27,070 nt of DNA from a virus. Position numbers and translations under genes: made by a program. The stretch is from positions 1 through 27,070 of IMG/VR virus record IMGVR_UViG_3300009168_000097. One strand, 5' to 3'. Below the pieces are notes generated by a model that was given only the letters and a program-made list of their open reading frames with translations, was not told the DNA's origin and did no database searches. Positions 1 to 9,035 of the stretch are shown here, in pieces (the stretch's first letter is position 1; every line of letters starts with the position of its first letter).

Positions 1-1126
1 CATTGGCAGCTGCCACGTGTGACCATTTACCATCTGACGCATAAACTACCGGGCTATCTGTACGCCCTAAAACAGTACTCACCAGCCTGTTTGCCTGCCC
101 TGTCATGGCTTCCAGTAGCTTATTGCCTAACTCGAAAGGTAAGATTACATTTGCGGTTGTGGCGGGGTAAATAGATACTTCTTTTATGGTTAATGCCTGA
201 TCATTGGTAAAATAAAAAGTACCTGTTGATGATCCTAATTGATAAACATTTAAAAATATATAATCACCTACTGCAAATGTAAATAACTTACTAATAGCCC
301 AGGGAATAGTAACATCATAAGTACCAGCGGCATTAAACTCATAATCAACTTTATCCTGCGAAACACCACCTGAATCTAAATGAAAAAAAGCTATGAATAT
401 TTTAGCCCCGGCCAATATAGCCCCGGCCATTCTAAAAGTTAAAGTACCGGATAATGTAAATGAGCCAGCTGTTGATGCAACAAAAAAAGCATTTTCAGCC
501 GTCCTAATATCAGCTTCACCGTAAACATCAATGATACTTTTATATTCAGTATCATTAATTGCAGGGACTACGGTCGGGTTGCATTGGGAATTAATAATAC
601 CTAATGAAATTCCAGTCTCATTATTAACAATTGATAGCGTTGATACTCTTAAAGTTTCAACCCCTGTAACCGCTGCATTAACATAACTTGCAGCGGCTGT
701 CATGGCATCACCGTCAAGGTTTACCGTATCATTATAATTGATAATATTTTCTGACCTATTGAGAAACTTCTCAGAAAAGCCACTATCTAAAAAGGTTAGT
801 TTAACTATAGGATTATACCCTTCGTCCGCTGGTGTATAAGTTGAAAAATCAGCTTTCCCGTAAAAATCCTGTACATAAACCCCGGTTGCATTATTCCATT
901 TTTCAACCTTTAAAAATAGTTGTGATTCAATTCCATCATAAGCCTCTAATTGAGTAATATAAGTATAACCATCTTTGGCGAAGGTATATTGCCCGGTATA
1001 TTTTCCAAAGAAACCGCCATAAAGTGCATCCCTGGACAATGTTTTAAACACAGTCGAGTATCCGATAGGTTCGTGTTCTAAAACCTGCCAACCAAAACGA
1101 TCACTATATAATGAAAATCTAAGCAC
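1..1126 (-). CDS. putative tail-tip / distal tail structural protein (3' end outside window)
   Basis: The frame is open from a GTG at 1126 to the left edge, about 375 codons with no stop, so the C-terminus is missing. The protein begins MLRFSLYSDRFGWQVLEHEP. The rest is rich in Thr, Tyr, Asn and Gly with beta-type composition, as in virion proteins, and shows no signal peptide. The GTG overlaps the tape measure stop codon by eight bases. No ATG lies in frame before an upstream stop, which is why I chose GTG. Lying directly downstream of the tape measure gene, it is most likely a distal tail or baseplate protein that joins the tail tube to the adsorption apparatus. That role comes from gene order, since I recognise no domain. 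A receptor-binding or fibre function is an alternative. Confidence 0.7.
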   Translation of the reverse strand, partial: MLRFSLYSDRFGWQVLEHEPIGYSTVFKTLSRDALYGGFFGKYTGQYTFAKDGYTYITQLEAYDGIESQLFLKVEKWNNATGVYVQDFYGKADFSTYTPADEGYNPIVKLTFLDSGFSEKFLNRSENIINYNDTVNLDGDAMTAAASYVNAAVTGVETLRVSTLSIVNNETGISLGIINSQCNPTVVPAINDTEYKSIIDVYGEADIRTAENAFFVASTAGSFTLSGTLTFRMAGAILAGAKIFIAFFHLDSGGVSQDKVDYEFNAAGTYDVTIPWAISKLFTFAVGDYIFLNVYQLGSSTGTFYFTNDQALTIKEVSIYPATTANVILPFELGNKLLEAMTGQANRLVSTVLGRTDSPVVYASDGKWSHVAAAN

Positions 1127-3524
1127 GCCTATGATATTTTTTACTTAAATAATGTACTATGTTATTTCCATCGATTGTCGTCACCCCGTTACCATCAACC
1201 ACTATGTTAAGCGGTTTTAATTTGTCAAGTTTACTATCGATTTTCTCAAAGATTTTTATTGATTCATGGTTAAATTTCTGAGAATAATCATCAAAATATT
1301 GCGGTTTACGCAAAGATTCTTTTAAGGCCATGCTGTTTAATTCATTGTTCGGAATAATATCAGCACCCTGGGGAATGAATATTCTGCTTTCTTTTTCAGG
1401 GGTAAGAAATGATTTACCATCTTGTGTAATCATAAGTTCTGGCCCGGCTTCTGAAACTGTGGCAAAGGTAGCAGGCCCGCCTTTACGACCTTTCTTATAT
1501 TTTGGTTCGGGAGTTGACATTATCATTCCAGTTTGCAATAAGGCCGAACCCATAATCATGGCAATTAAAGGAATACCAGCATAACCCATTTTCCAGGCTT
1601 CCATAATGGCCGGGCCTTGCTTAATGATTATTTCTGCCAATGCAATACGCCTGTTAAATCTAAACTGTCTTTGCTGGATCTGTACTTTTTGCTTTTCAAT
1701 TTGCATTTGTCTGGTTTGGCTTTCGGATTCCAGTACTTTCCTTTCATTCTCGGTTAACTTTTCATTCTGTAATTTCTTTTGCAAAGATTCTTTTTCAGCA
1801 TTTAAATCAGTATCGTAATTCCTTATTTGCCCTTCGTAATAATTATTCCCAATGGTAATAATAGCATCATGAATATCCTGTTGTAATTGCTTTTTCCTTG
1901 CGGCTATATCTTCAGCGAGTTTTATTTCCTTTGCCGCTGCTTCCTCCCAAAGTTCCAATTCATAATTAACTTGGGCCTCCAATATTTCTGCACTTGTGGC
2001 TCCGATTTGTTCCTTTGCATCGGCTACGTTTTGCTCACTTTCGATTATTGTATTATCCTTATTTATTTTTTCGTCTGCTATTTTTTTAACATATTCTTCA
2101 TGTTTTTGAAGGTCTTCTTTTCTTTTATTTTCCTTTTCTTCATTCAGTTTTATCTGTAAGTCAATGCTTAAAGCAGTATATTCTCTTTCTAATTCAATTT
2201 TTCTTGCTGTATATTCTTTACTTTTTGTTATTTCTTCCTCTCCAATTTCTTCGCCATTCCTTGCCCTTTCACGCTGCAATTGTATATATAGAGAATGTTC
2301 TATTTGATTTGCCTTTTGAAGCTGCAAATTGGCTTCCATTTTTCTATCAATCATATCAATCTCATCTTTGTTTGATTTTTCAAGTTGAGAAAGATAAAAT
2401 TCTGATTCTTCTTGTGTTTTTTTCTGAGTTTTACGATATTCCTCTAATTTATTATTTGCAATCTCTACTTTTTCAGCATTGGATTTAAAAGCACTTGCAA
2501 GGGCTATTATTCCAACAACTAAAGCAGCCGCCCCGGCAACTATTAACCCTATTACCCCTATACTTGCTTTCTGAGCTGCATTAAAAGCCCATTGCCATGC
2601 GGTTGCAATCTTTGTTTTAATGGCAACTAACCCCATCATAAAAGCCGATTCTTTTTGCAGGGCGTTACCTATTTCCTGGGATGCATTTAACATGGTTTGT
2701 ACTGCCATCATATCTCTTATGCCTTCCTGCACCTTCTCATTTTCGGCTCCAAATAATTGGGTAGCACTTTCAGCAAACTGAGCAGCCGAACCAATACCCC
2801 GGAAGATACCAACAGCCATATCCAAGTTCTTTGTATCTGAACCTAATATTTTGGCTTCTGCTGCGGTGTCTGACATTGCATCTTTTAACTCACCTAATCT
2901 TTGCTTTGCTTTGATTATTTCAGGTGTATTTTCCTGATTGGCTATTTTAGCCGCAATTATTTCAGCGGTTAATTTTTTCATTTCCGCCCGAGCTGATAAA
3001 ATAGTAGTTGGATAATTACCTACATTATCATGGTAATTTTTAGTATCAACATTTAATTGTTGTAATGATTTTGCTAATTCGTTTTGTTCTTTTAAAAGTT
3101 TTTTTGCTTCTGCACTATCCCGGCCTTTAGCAATTGCCACTTCCTGATAAGCCTTTGTAAGATTTGCCAGCCTTGCCCGTTCTTTGTCTAATAAAGAAAG
3201 TCCATCATTTTGTTCTTTTATTCTTGATTTTCTTAAAGCGGTTTCCTTTGCAGCTACTTGCTGCGCTTTTATTTGTTCATCGGTTAATTGTTTGGTTTTC
3301 TTTATGATTGTATCATATTCCTTTGCGGTTTTGGCAATCTCAACATTATAAGCCTTTTGTAATCCTTCGATATCCTTTAAAGATTTTGCATTCCCAAAAC
3401 TAATTGATAACTTTTCAAAGGCTGCAATCCGAGCGACCATGCCATTGATTAATTCATTGATCCGTTCAAATTCAGATTCAATTTTTTTAACATTTAAAAT
3501 ATTATCAATCAGTTCTTTTGCCAC
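1119..3524 (-). CDS. tail tape measure protein
   Basis: This 801-residue protein sets tail length and fills the tube lumen before DNA ejection. The N-terminal half and centre are long charged coiled-coil stretches rich in Lys, Glu, Ala and Gln. A hydrophobic block (IGVIGLIVAGAAALVVGIIA) lies about two fifths of the way along, and a second, shorter one lies near residue 660. The C-terminal part carries the usual tape-measure signature, a Gly-rich stretch followed by SEAGPELMI and then IFIPQGADIIPNNEL. At the common rule of about 0.15 nm per residue the tail would be roughly 120 nm, but that is an inference. It starts one base after the stop of the gene at 3526 and overlaps the next gene's GTG, so it is translationally coupled on both sides. 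Confidence 0.92.
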   Translation of the reverse strand: MAKELIDNILNVKKIESEFERINELINGMVARIAAFEKLSISFGNAKSLKDIEGLQKAYNVEIAKTAKEYDTIIKKTKQLTDEQIKAQQVAAKETALRKSRIKEQNDGLSLLDKERARLANLTKAYQEVAIAKGRDSAEAKKLLKEQNELAKSLQQLNVDTKNYHDNVGNYPTTILSARAEMKKLTAEIIAAKIANQENTPEIIKAKQRLGELKDAMSDTAAEAKILGSDTKNLDMAVGIFRGIGSAAQFAESATQLFGAENEKVQEGIRDMMAVQTMLNASQEIGNALQKESAFMMGLVAIKTKIATAWQWAFNAAQKASIGVIGLIVAGAAALVVGIIALASAFKSNAEKVEIANNKLEEYRKTQKKTQEESEFYLSQLEKSNKDEIDMIDRKMEANLQLQKANQIEHSLYIQLQRERARNGEEIGEEEITKSKEYTARKIELEREYTALSIDLQIKLNEEKENKRKEDLQKHEEYVKKIADEKINKDNTIIESEQNVADAKEQIGATSAEILEAQVNYELELWEEAAAKEIKLAEDIAARKKQLQQDIHDAIITIGNNYYEGQIRNYDTDLNAEKESLQKKLQNEKLTENERKVLESESQTRQMQIEKQKVQIQQRQFRFNRRIALAEIIIKQGPAIMEAWKMGYAGIPLIAMIMGSALLQTGMIMSTPEPKYKKGRKGGPATFATVSEAGPELMITQDGKSFLTPEKESRIFIPQGADIIPNNELNSMALKESLRKPQYFDDYSQKFNHESIKIFEKIDSKLDKLKPLNIVVDGNGVTTIDGNNIVHYLSKKYHRRA

Positions 3525-3525
3525 T

Positions 3526-4137
3526 TCATTTATTCTTTAAAGTTTCCAAATGTTCTTTTATAACCGCTTGTTCTTTGGCAAATTCGTCACATATTGCCAG
3601 AAATTCAGTAACATATATTTTTTTAGGATCAATTCGGCTGCCCTGATATTTCCATAATTGCGCTAAAATCCTGTTAAAATCCTGTCTTGTGACGGCCTTG
3701 CCTTTGTCAATCTTAATTTCAGATAGTTCTTTTTCAAGTAGTTTTATTTCGAGTAAAATACTTCCAATCTGTTTATTGACTTTTTCCAAATCATCCATGA
3801 GAAACTCAGGCCGAACGGTATAACCAAAATTACTAATACAGTTAAAAGCGATATCACTATTTTGATTTGTCAGTACAAAAATTGACAATTTAATTGCATC
3901 ATGTTTGGCTTTTAGTTCCAATATTTCAGCTAAAATAGAAATATACCGAGTACCCTTTATACTCCCTGACTTGCTTGTATAATCATCTGATAAATCCTGC
4001 CAGGCTTTTTGAAGTTGTTTTTTTGTCGGAATACCGAATTTAATCAGTCCTCTTAATTTCCCATCACAGGCGCAATCAATGAAAGTGGATAGTTTACATT
4101 CATCGCATTGATTGATTAAAAGAACTAATTTTATCAT
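3526..4137 (-). CDS. hypothetical tail-module protein upstream of tape measure
   Basis: A 203-residue protein of unknown function. The N-terminus has a cluster of four cysteines (CDEC then CACD, residues about 11-30) that could bind metal. The centre and C-terminal half are helical and charged. In siphoviruses the position directly before the tape measure gene is usually held by tail assembly chaperones, so a role in tape measure or tube assembly is a reasonable inference from place only. Its ATG overlaps the stop of the preceding gene by four bases (ATGA), which shows translational coupling. Confidence 0.7.
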   Translation of the reverse strand: MIKLVLLINQCDECKLSTFIDCACDGKLRGLIKFGIPTKKQLQKAWQDLSDDYTSKSGSIKGTRYISILAEILELKAKHDAIKLSIFVLTNQNSDIAFNCISNFGYTVRPEFLMDDLEKVNKQIGSILLEIKLLEKELSEIKIDKGKAVTRQDFNRILAQLWKYQGSRIDPKKIYVTEFLAICDEFAKEQAVIKEHLETLKNK

Positions 4138-4568
4138 AATCCTGCTTTTTCTTTTATTGCTTCAACTAAAACCGGTTCAAACTTTTCAATAAATTCATTG
4201 TGGAAAATCTCATTTAAACCAAAGATATCTGAACCATATTTTTCTTCCAGGTCATTAGTTTTGCCGTCAAGGCTTGTAAACTCTATTTCCTTTGCTCCAA
4301 TGTCAACCGTGACCGCTTCGTAAAAAGCCCCGGTAAGTTTTAAATCAACATATCCCTTTCCAGGCTTTGGGTTCATACTGTTTTTTAATTCAGCATAAAA
4401 CCTATTGCGATAATAACCTATTTTCTTACCTTTAGCATTTAAACCCTCTGACATTTGATCTGTTTGCAGGGTTTCTAAAGTTTTAGTTTGCTTTGCTAAT
4501 TCCTGTTTTATTAGTACCGGAATGTTTACGGCTTTTATTTGCCGGGCTTTTTGCGCAAATGTCATCAT
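4134..4568 (-). CDS. putative minor tail / tail-completion protein
   Basis: A protein of about 144 residues with a helical N-terminus, then a central segment containing KGKKIGYYRNRFYAELKN and DLKLTGAFYEAVTV. From memory, similar segments occur in small structural proteins of Bacteroidota siphophages. The function (head-tail joining or tail completion) is inferred from that resemblance and from its place between the major tail protein and the tape measure. An in-frame TTG at 4574 is possible, but ATG at 4568 (or 4565) is the normal choice. Its first 86 bases overlap the end of the preceding gene in another frame, an unusually long overlap discussed in the findings. Confidence 0.65.
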   Translation of the reverse strand: MMTFAQKARQIKAVNIPVLIKQELAKQTKTLETLQTDQMSEGLNAKGKKIGYYRNRFYAELKNSMNPKPGKGYVDLKLTGAFYEAVTVDIGAKEIEFTSLDGKTNDLEEKYGSDIFGLNEIFHNEFIEKFEPVLVEAIKEKAGL

Positions 4569-4743
4569 TACCAATCAATTTTAACGCCTGTTTGTAAACT
4601 TCTTTTAATTCTTTTTCGTCATAAATTCCAATTGATTTATAATGTTGGATGAATTCACCCTCTAAGGGGAATTGTTTTAAAGTAAGGGCGGCATTTATTG
4701 CGCCGCCCTTAAAATAAATACATCCGTTTTTAATACTTACCAC
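4483..4743 (-). CDS. hypothetical small tail-module protein
   Basis: An 86-residue protein. The first 60 residues look like a normal globular domain (aromatic and aliphatic residues, ending in EVYKQALKLIGND). The last 26 are polar and basic and are read out of frame across the start of the next gene. It begins five bases after the major tail protein stop. In phages of this layout a tail assembly chaperone can sit here, with a longer product made by frameshifting into the overlapping ORF. That would require a +1 or -2 shift and is not demonstrated. No known domain is recognised. Confidence 0.6.
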   Translation of the reverse strand: MVSIKNGCIYFKGGAINAALTLKQFPLEGEFIQHYKSIGIYDEKELKEVYKQALKLIGNDDICAKSPANKSRKHSGTNKTGISKAN

Positions 4744-4747
4744 TTGA

Positions 4748-5710
4748 TTAGGTGTATGCGACTGTTATGGTATTGCTTTCATAGCCATTGTTCGGAGTGC
4801 CCCCAATTCCAGCGGCTGCCAAAACAGTCGGAGTATCCAAACTAAGATAATGAGAAGCACTTAATGATGCATGAGTAATTACAGCCGTTCCCACTGTATC
4901 GGTGCCTGTTGGAGCTGTGTAAACAATTCCTGAAGGAACAACGTCCGCACCACCTGCCACCGGGTATAACCTCCAATTTGCAGGGGTTTCGAGGGCTGTT
5001 TCGTAAGCTGCTGAAATACCGAACATGTCAATTGCACCGTAAGCAGTCGTTAATTTAACTGTTACAGTAGTGGCATTGTGAGCAGTTTCCAAAATGGTAA
5101 CATCAACGATTCCCTTTACGGTTTTCATCACATCAACTGAACATTGCATAAACAATAAATCATCAGCTAATTCGGTAACATCATCCCACACAAGATTAAT
5201 TCTGTATTTGTTGACCTCTGAACCAGTAGCCATTTTTGGGAAAAAGATATTAACCGTCCCTGTAAATGGTTTTAAAACCCCTGTTGAATCGGTTGTGCCA
5301 ATTACCTGGTTATATTCATTAACCAGTAAAAACCCCATTGACCGTTCGTTAAATTTGCGAAGGTTTTTGTTTAGCTCATGACCGCCTTTCATAAATTCGA
5401 AAGTCAAATCAATTGATCCATCGTCTGCGAACCGGACAACTCCGTAATCGCTTGTGGTCTTTTCAGGATCGCTCGAATTATCTGTAGGATTATCCAAGTT
5501 TGCAATAGGGTATATTCTTCCAGTTCCTACCACTAATGAAGCGGCTGCCAATGCAGTTATAAATAAAGCTGAAGTTCCGCAATTGGTAGTACTAACTGAA
5601 AATGTAGGATCTGCCAAAATTATACCTATAATCTTCCCTATGTTAAATTCCTGCGAAGGCACCCCGGAATTTCCGCCAGCTGTCCTCGCTGTTAAAGTGT
5701 TTGCTGCCAT
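4748..5710 (-). CDS. major tail tube protein with C-terminal Ig-like extension
   Basis: A 320-residue protein that I take as the tail tube subunit. The N-terminal ~210 residues are beta-rich, containing RIYPIANLDNPTDNSS, a GSIDLTFEFMKGG segment, and internal strands ending in VDVMKTVKGIVDVTILE. About 110 more residues follow, rich in Thr, Ala and Val, resembling the Ig-like (Big-type) surface domains often attached to major tail and capsid proteins; those domains decorate the tube surface and may hold carbohydrate. The gene lies between the connector gene and the tape measure with an 18-base gap upstream. The assignment is from order, length and composition. Confidence 0.8.
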   Translation of the reverse strand: MAANTLTARTAGGNSGVPSQEFNIGKIIGIILADPTFSVSTTNCGTSALFITALAAASLVVGTGRIYPIANLDNPTDNSSDPEKTTSDYGVVRFADDGSIDLTFEFMKGGHELNKNLRKFNERSMGFLLVNEYNQVIGTTDSTGVLKPFTGTVNIFFPKMATGSEVNKYRINLVWDDVTELADDLLFMQCSVDVMKTVKGIVDVTILETAHNATTVTVKLTTAYGAIDMFGISAAYETALETPANWRLYPVAGGADVVPSGIVYTAPTGTDTVGTAVITHASLSASHYLSLDTPTVLAAAGIGGTPNNGYESNTITVAYT

Positions 5711-5728
5711 TATATTTTCCCTTTCTTT

Positions 5729-6250
5729 TTAAATTCCAAATTGATTTATGTACTTAAAATAATTTTCTGAATGATCATAATCCGGATAAGTTGAAGCATT
5801 AGCAATAAGCCAATCATGTACCTCGCCAAACATATCTACCATGTGATTCCACGAAGCACAAAGCTGTTCAGTGTCATCAATCGTAACCATGCCAGCCGGG
5901 ATAGTTTTCACCGGGTTGTCAGTGTTAATAATTGAACCTCGATGAAACTTAACCCAATACCACCAAATATAGCCCGCAATAGGGCTTTTAAAATTGGTTG
6001 CATCGATTAGTTTATTTTTCAAAGCCGTATACTTAGCTGTGCCAGCTGTCACCCCTGCAATAAATAGGTTATAAAAATTATCAGTTTCATCTTCATTGTA
6101 TCCTAAAAATTTCTTCAAACATTCCGTTTCGTACCTGGTAATATATTGGTCAATGTCTTGACGGTATGCTAAATTATCCTGAGTTGTACGGTTTAACGGT
6201 ACAATTTCCCATTGATCAATGAAATATTGATAATTTAAATAGTTTGCCAT
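5729..6250 (-). CDS. putative head-tail connector / head completion protein
   Basis: A 173-residue protein rich in aromatic residues (MANYLNYQYFIDQWEIVPLN at the N-terminus, a GYIWWYWVKFHRG segment in the centre). It is mainly alpha-helical, with a short loop-like stretch near the C-terminus. The family is common in Bacteroidota siphophages between the capsid and major tail genes, where other siphophages carry the Gp6-like adaptor that joins portal to tail. It starts after a three-base gap from the preceding small gene. The connector role is inferred from position and size; no motif is diagnostic. Confidence 0.65.
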   Translation of the reverse strand: MANYLNYQYFIDQWEIVPLNRTTQDNLAYRQDIDQYITRYETECLKKFLGYNEDETDNFYNLFIAGVTAGTAKYTALKNKLIDATNFKSPIAGYIWWYWVKFHRGSIINTDNPVKTIPAGMVTIDDTEQLCASWNHMVDMFGEVHDWLIANASTYPDYDHSENYFKYINQFGI

Positions 6251-6253
6251 TGT

Positions 6254-6466
6254 TTACTTCTTTTTATAGCCTTTTCTTATTGCCTTTTTTATTACAGGGG
6301 CGTTAAGTTCTTCCAGTGCGATCTCAGTTTTTTTGATTTCCAAAGGTTTAACCGTCTGTTTTTCTACTATCTTATTGTTAAGTAAGCAGGAAATCATAGG
6401 ATTTGGAAGGGTGCAAATGTCACCCTCCCGAAACCTTAGATAATCTTTTATGAATACATAAATCAT
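6254..6466 (-). CDS. hypothetical small head-module protein
   Basis: A 70-residue protein of unknown function with a hydrophobic N-terminal half containing FREGDICTLPNP and a strongly basic C-terminus ending KKAIRKGYKKK. It lies three bases upstream of the connector gene and six bases downstream of the signal-peptide gene, so it is clearly part of the head operon. The basic tail could contact DNA or an acidic partner. Confidence 0.65.
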   Translation of the reverse strand: MIYVFIKDYLRFREGDICTLPNPMISCLLNNKIVEKQTVKPLEIKKTEIALEELNAPVIKKAIRKGYKKK

Positions 6467-6472
6467 AAGAAA

Positions 6473-7090
6473 TTAGTATTTTTTAAATAGTTTCACAGTA
6501 AAAGAAACAACCTTTACGCCTGTTCCAACGCTATCATCTCCAAGAATTCTGAATTTAATATTCAAATATCTGTAATAGCTTGTCAGGTAAGTAGGTGTAA
6601 AAGTATAAGTCATAGCAGCTCCGGTGTATTGCAGACAGGCATCAGGCGTAACTGAGAATTTAGTACTATCCCCAGTAAATACCTGAGTACCTGAAACCAG
6701 CGTATAAGCATCAGTTGCATTCATGACATATCCATAAATAGTTGTGGTAACGGCTGCCGAAAGTGAATCTGTAGGATCAAGACATTTAATGGCCGTCCAG
6801 TCTTCGCTGGTTGAATTACGCCCTTCAATGTCAATCATTACAGTTGTATCATTTCCAGCCCTTTTATTCAAGGCGTATTCAACCCAAATCCTATAACCGC
6901 AATCTAATGAAGTCATCAAAGGATAAGAACGAATATCAACAGTACCACCATTGAGGGTGTCCTTTGCGGTTCCAGTATAGGTATAAACCGTTTGATCTTT
7001 GGTAAGATAAATAAGGTCAGCGGTTACAGTCTGCGCACCAAGCATTGATACAATGCTTACAAATGCTAATAAGAAAAATAATTTTTTCAT
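6473..7090 (-). CDS. exported protein with Sec signal peptide inside the head gene cluster
   Basis: A 205-residue protein beginning with a textbook signal peptide: Lys2-Lys3, a hydrophobic core (LFFLLAFVSIVSML), and a small-residue cleavage site around Gly18-Ala19-Gln20. The mature part is Thr-rich and probably beta-sandwich, with Tyr-Tyr-Arg and strand-like repeats near the C-terminus. It begins 18 bases after the major capsid gene and is co-transcribed with it. Phage head proteins are normally not exported, so an envelope role (changing the receptor, blocking later phages) fits the leader better than a capsid role. A decoration protein with a hydrophobic N-terminus is the alternative. The function is unknown. 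Confidence 0.8.
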   Translation of the reverse strand: MKKLFFLLAFVSIVSMLGAQTVTADLIYLTKDQTVYTYTGTAKDTLNGGTVDIRSYPLMTSLDCGYRIWVEYALNKRAGNDTTVMIDIEGRNSTSEDWTAIKCLDPTDSLSAAVTTTIYGYVMNATDAYTLVSGTQVFTGDSTKFSVTPDACLQYTGAAMTYTFTPTYLTSYYRYLNIKFRILGDDSVGTGVKVVSFTVKLFKKY

Positions 7091-7107
7091 TGTTTTACCC
7101 TCCTTTA

Positions 7108-8319
7108 TTAGCTTAATTGTAATGCATTGATAGATGCCTGAACAGTACCGTAAATAAACGCTTTGGCATCGGTTTTTGCCACAAAGTGAGTACAGAATAA
7201 TTCACCAAGGATAGTAACCTTATTAGTGGTTAATCCGGTGTAAGGATCCACGTATATTTCAAAACCACCTTGTAAAGCGATGTTTGATAACATATACTCA
7301 CCAAGCTGGAAGGTGTCAGCTGTGATCTGTGCAGTTTCAACGATTGGAACACCTGCTACGAACATCTGACCATTTGAGAAAATGGCTTCCGGTGCATTGA
7401 TCTGATTAGCAATTACTGCCAATCTTAAACCGGCTGCATCTGATGGGTTTAGATAAATCCTTGAGGGATTGAAATTTTCAGCCCTGGCCTGTGCAATACC
7501 GATAATCAAAACATCGTATAAACAAGGCTTAACAATCTTATTCGCCCAATTTCCTGCACTCCATGCGGTTGCAAAGGTTGCGATACCTTTCATAATCGGA
7601 GAAACGCCCGAACCCTCCAGAACCTGACTTGATGCTTTTTCATAAACTTTTTTCATCAAGCGGGTTTTAATCATGTTTTCAAGGTAGGGCAGGTTTTTCA
7701 TCATGTTTCTCGACACTGTAATGTAAGCATTAACAGGCAAAATAACATATTGAGTACCATATACATTGAAATCATACTGTTCTTTTGCAGAACCTTCAGT
7801 AGTGCGAGCAGCTCCGCCCTCTTCAGAATCCTGGGAAACATCGGTAATAATGCCTTCGGTTGATTGGAATACATTATGACCACCGTCAAAAGCTACTGCA
7901 CCCGGTATTCTGATTTCAGAAATAGGGGTTAATAATTGCGGCTGCGCTCCGGTTCCGGTAACGTTGTTACTGGTTGACATATCGCCAACGGCTTTGATTT
8001 TAATACGCTCGCCAAGTTCACGTTTTTCAATTTGCTCAGAAAGTTGTTTAACACCTGCACTCAGTTCTTCCTTGAACCTTCCAACCAAAGTGATTGATTT
8101 TACTTTCATTTCTGCAAGTTCTGCGCCCTGTTTAACAGCGGCTTCCCGGACTTCTTTTAATCCGGTTTCGATGCCAGTGATTGATTCGGTAACTTTTACC
8201 AAATCTTCTTTCCCGGCTGATTTCGTTTTTAAATCTTCAATCAAAGTTTCAACACCTTTTATTTTCGTGTCTACTTTGTTTGTGATTTCATCAACGATTT
8301 TTTTATCGTTTTCTTCCAT
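7108..8319 (-). CDS. major capsid protein, HK97 fold
   Basis: A 403-residue protein. Residues 1 to about 105 form a charged coiled coil (the delta or scaffold domain), which the adjacent protease would be expected to remove. The junction (VGDMSTSNNVTGTGAQ) is a likely cleavage zone. The rest matches HK97-type capsids: an N-arm and E-loop region (EGSAKEQYDFNVYGTQYVIL), a helical spine with LMKKVYEKASSQVLEGSG, and the late A-domain segment with GVPIVET. HK97-fold capsid proteins self-assemble into the icosahedral shell. It follows the protease gene with a 20-base gap, the normal order portal-protease-capsid. Confidence 0.92.
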   Translation of the reverse strand: MEENDKKIVDEITNKVDTKIKGVETLIEDLKTKSAGKEDLVKVTESITGIETGLKEVREAAVKQGAELAEMKVKSITLVGRFKEELSAGVKQLSEQIEKRELGERIKIKAVGDMSTSNNVTGTGAQPQLLTPISEIRIPGAVAFDGGHNVFQSTEGIITDVSQDSEEGGAARTTEGSAKEQYDFNVYGTQYVILPVNAYITVSRNMMKNLPYLENMIKTRLMKKVYEKASSQVLEGSGVSPIMKGIATFATAWSAGNWANKIVKPCLYDVLIIGIAQARAENFNPSRIYLNPSDAAGLRLAVIANQINAPEAIFSNGQMFVAGVPIVETAQITADTFQLGEYMLSNIALQGGFEIYVDPYTGLTTNKVTILGELFCTHFVAKTDAKAFIYGTVQASINALQLS

Positions 8320-8339
8320 TTTCTTTTTTACTTTTTAAA

Positions 8340-9035
8340 TTAAAACTTTATTGAATTTGAAACCTCATTCCAGTTTATCCTTTGCGGCTTTTGATCTTGA
8401 GTGGTTTCCCGGCTCTTTTCAATAAGTGCTGTAAAATGGTTTTTCAGGTTTTCTATTTTTTGTAAATCAAAATCTTTAAATTGACAGTTTAAAAGTAGGT
8501 TATAAAATTGTTCTTCTTTCATCAGTTCATCAATTGAATAGTCCTCAAACATTGATTTTAAAGAAACTGTCTTTGCTCCTGGGTTCATTGCGAAGGTTGT
8601 TAAGGTTGAAACCTCTACTAAGAAGTTTTCAGTATTATAAGTAATCCCGGCTTTTTGATAATTTTTTACAGTGATCTCACCTACTGAGTGACGAACATTG
8701 CGCCCTAATTCAGCAGACTTTTTATAATATTCATATACAAATTTACCTTGTTCTGTTTCCAAAAGTAGATGTGATTCACAAAGTAATCCGTAATTATCCG
8801 GCGTAATTGATTTCAAAACTCCGGGAACTAAGTTTTTATCATGGTTGAGATAATGTTGTATTTCACCAAAGTTTTCAGATAGGTTTTTATTATAGGAATC
8901 AGGTAATTCTACCTCTTTAGAACGGTCAACGTTATTAAAGGCAGCCCCGTAAAAGATTACAATTCCTTTTTCGTCAATATCTTTGACCTGGCCGTCAAAT
9001 GACTTATATTTGATTGGCCGTTCCCTGAGTTCCAT
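8340..9035 (-). CDS. HK97-type prohead maturation protease
   Basis: A 231-residue serine protease of the U35/HK97 prohead protease family that cleaves the capsid scaffold domain. Visible features are an opening beta strand and FYGAAFNNVDRSKE, the catalytic His65 in YLNHD, the catalytic Ser117 in RHSVG, and the family segment EVSTLTTFAMNPGAKTV near residues 150-168. About 60 further residues form a helical tail. The first 32 bases overlap the end of the portal gene in another frame, so the two are translationally coupled. Confidence 0.92.
   Translation of the reverse strand: MELRERPIKYKSFDGQVKDIDEKGIVIFYGAAFNNVDRSKEVELPDSYNKNLSENFGEIQHYLNHDKNLVPGVLKSITPDNYGLLCESHLLLETEQGKFVYEYYKKSAELGRNVRHSVGEITVKNYQKAGITYNTENFLVEVSTLTTFAMNPGAKTVSLKSMFEDYSIDELMKEEQFYNLLLNCQFKDFDLQKIENLKNHFTALIEKSRETTQDQKPQRINWNEVSNSIKF

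Noticed and set aside
1330-2488. Four plus-strand open frames of 70-94 codons across the tape measure gene
   Set aside because: They run opposite to a clear 801-residue tape measure protein, have low-complexity Phe/Leu/Ser composition typical of antisense frames, and have no promoter or leader pattern.
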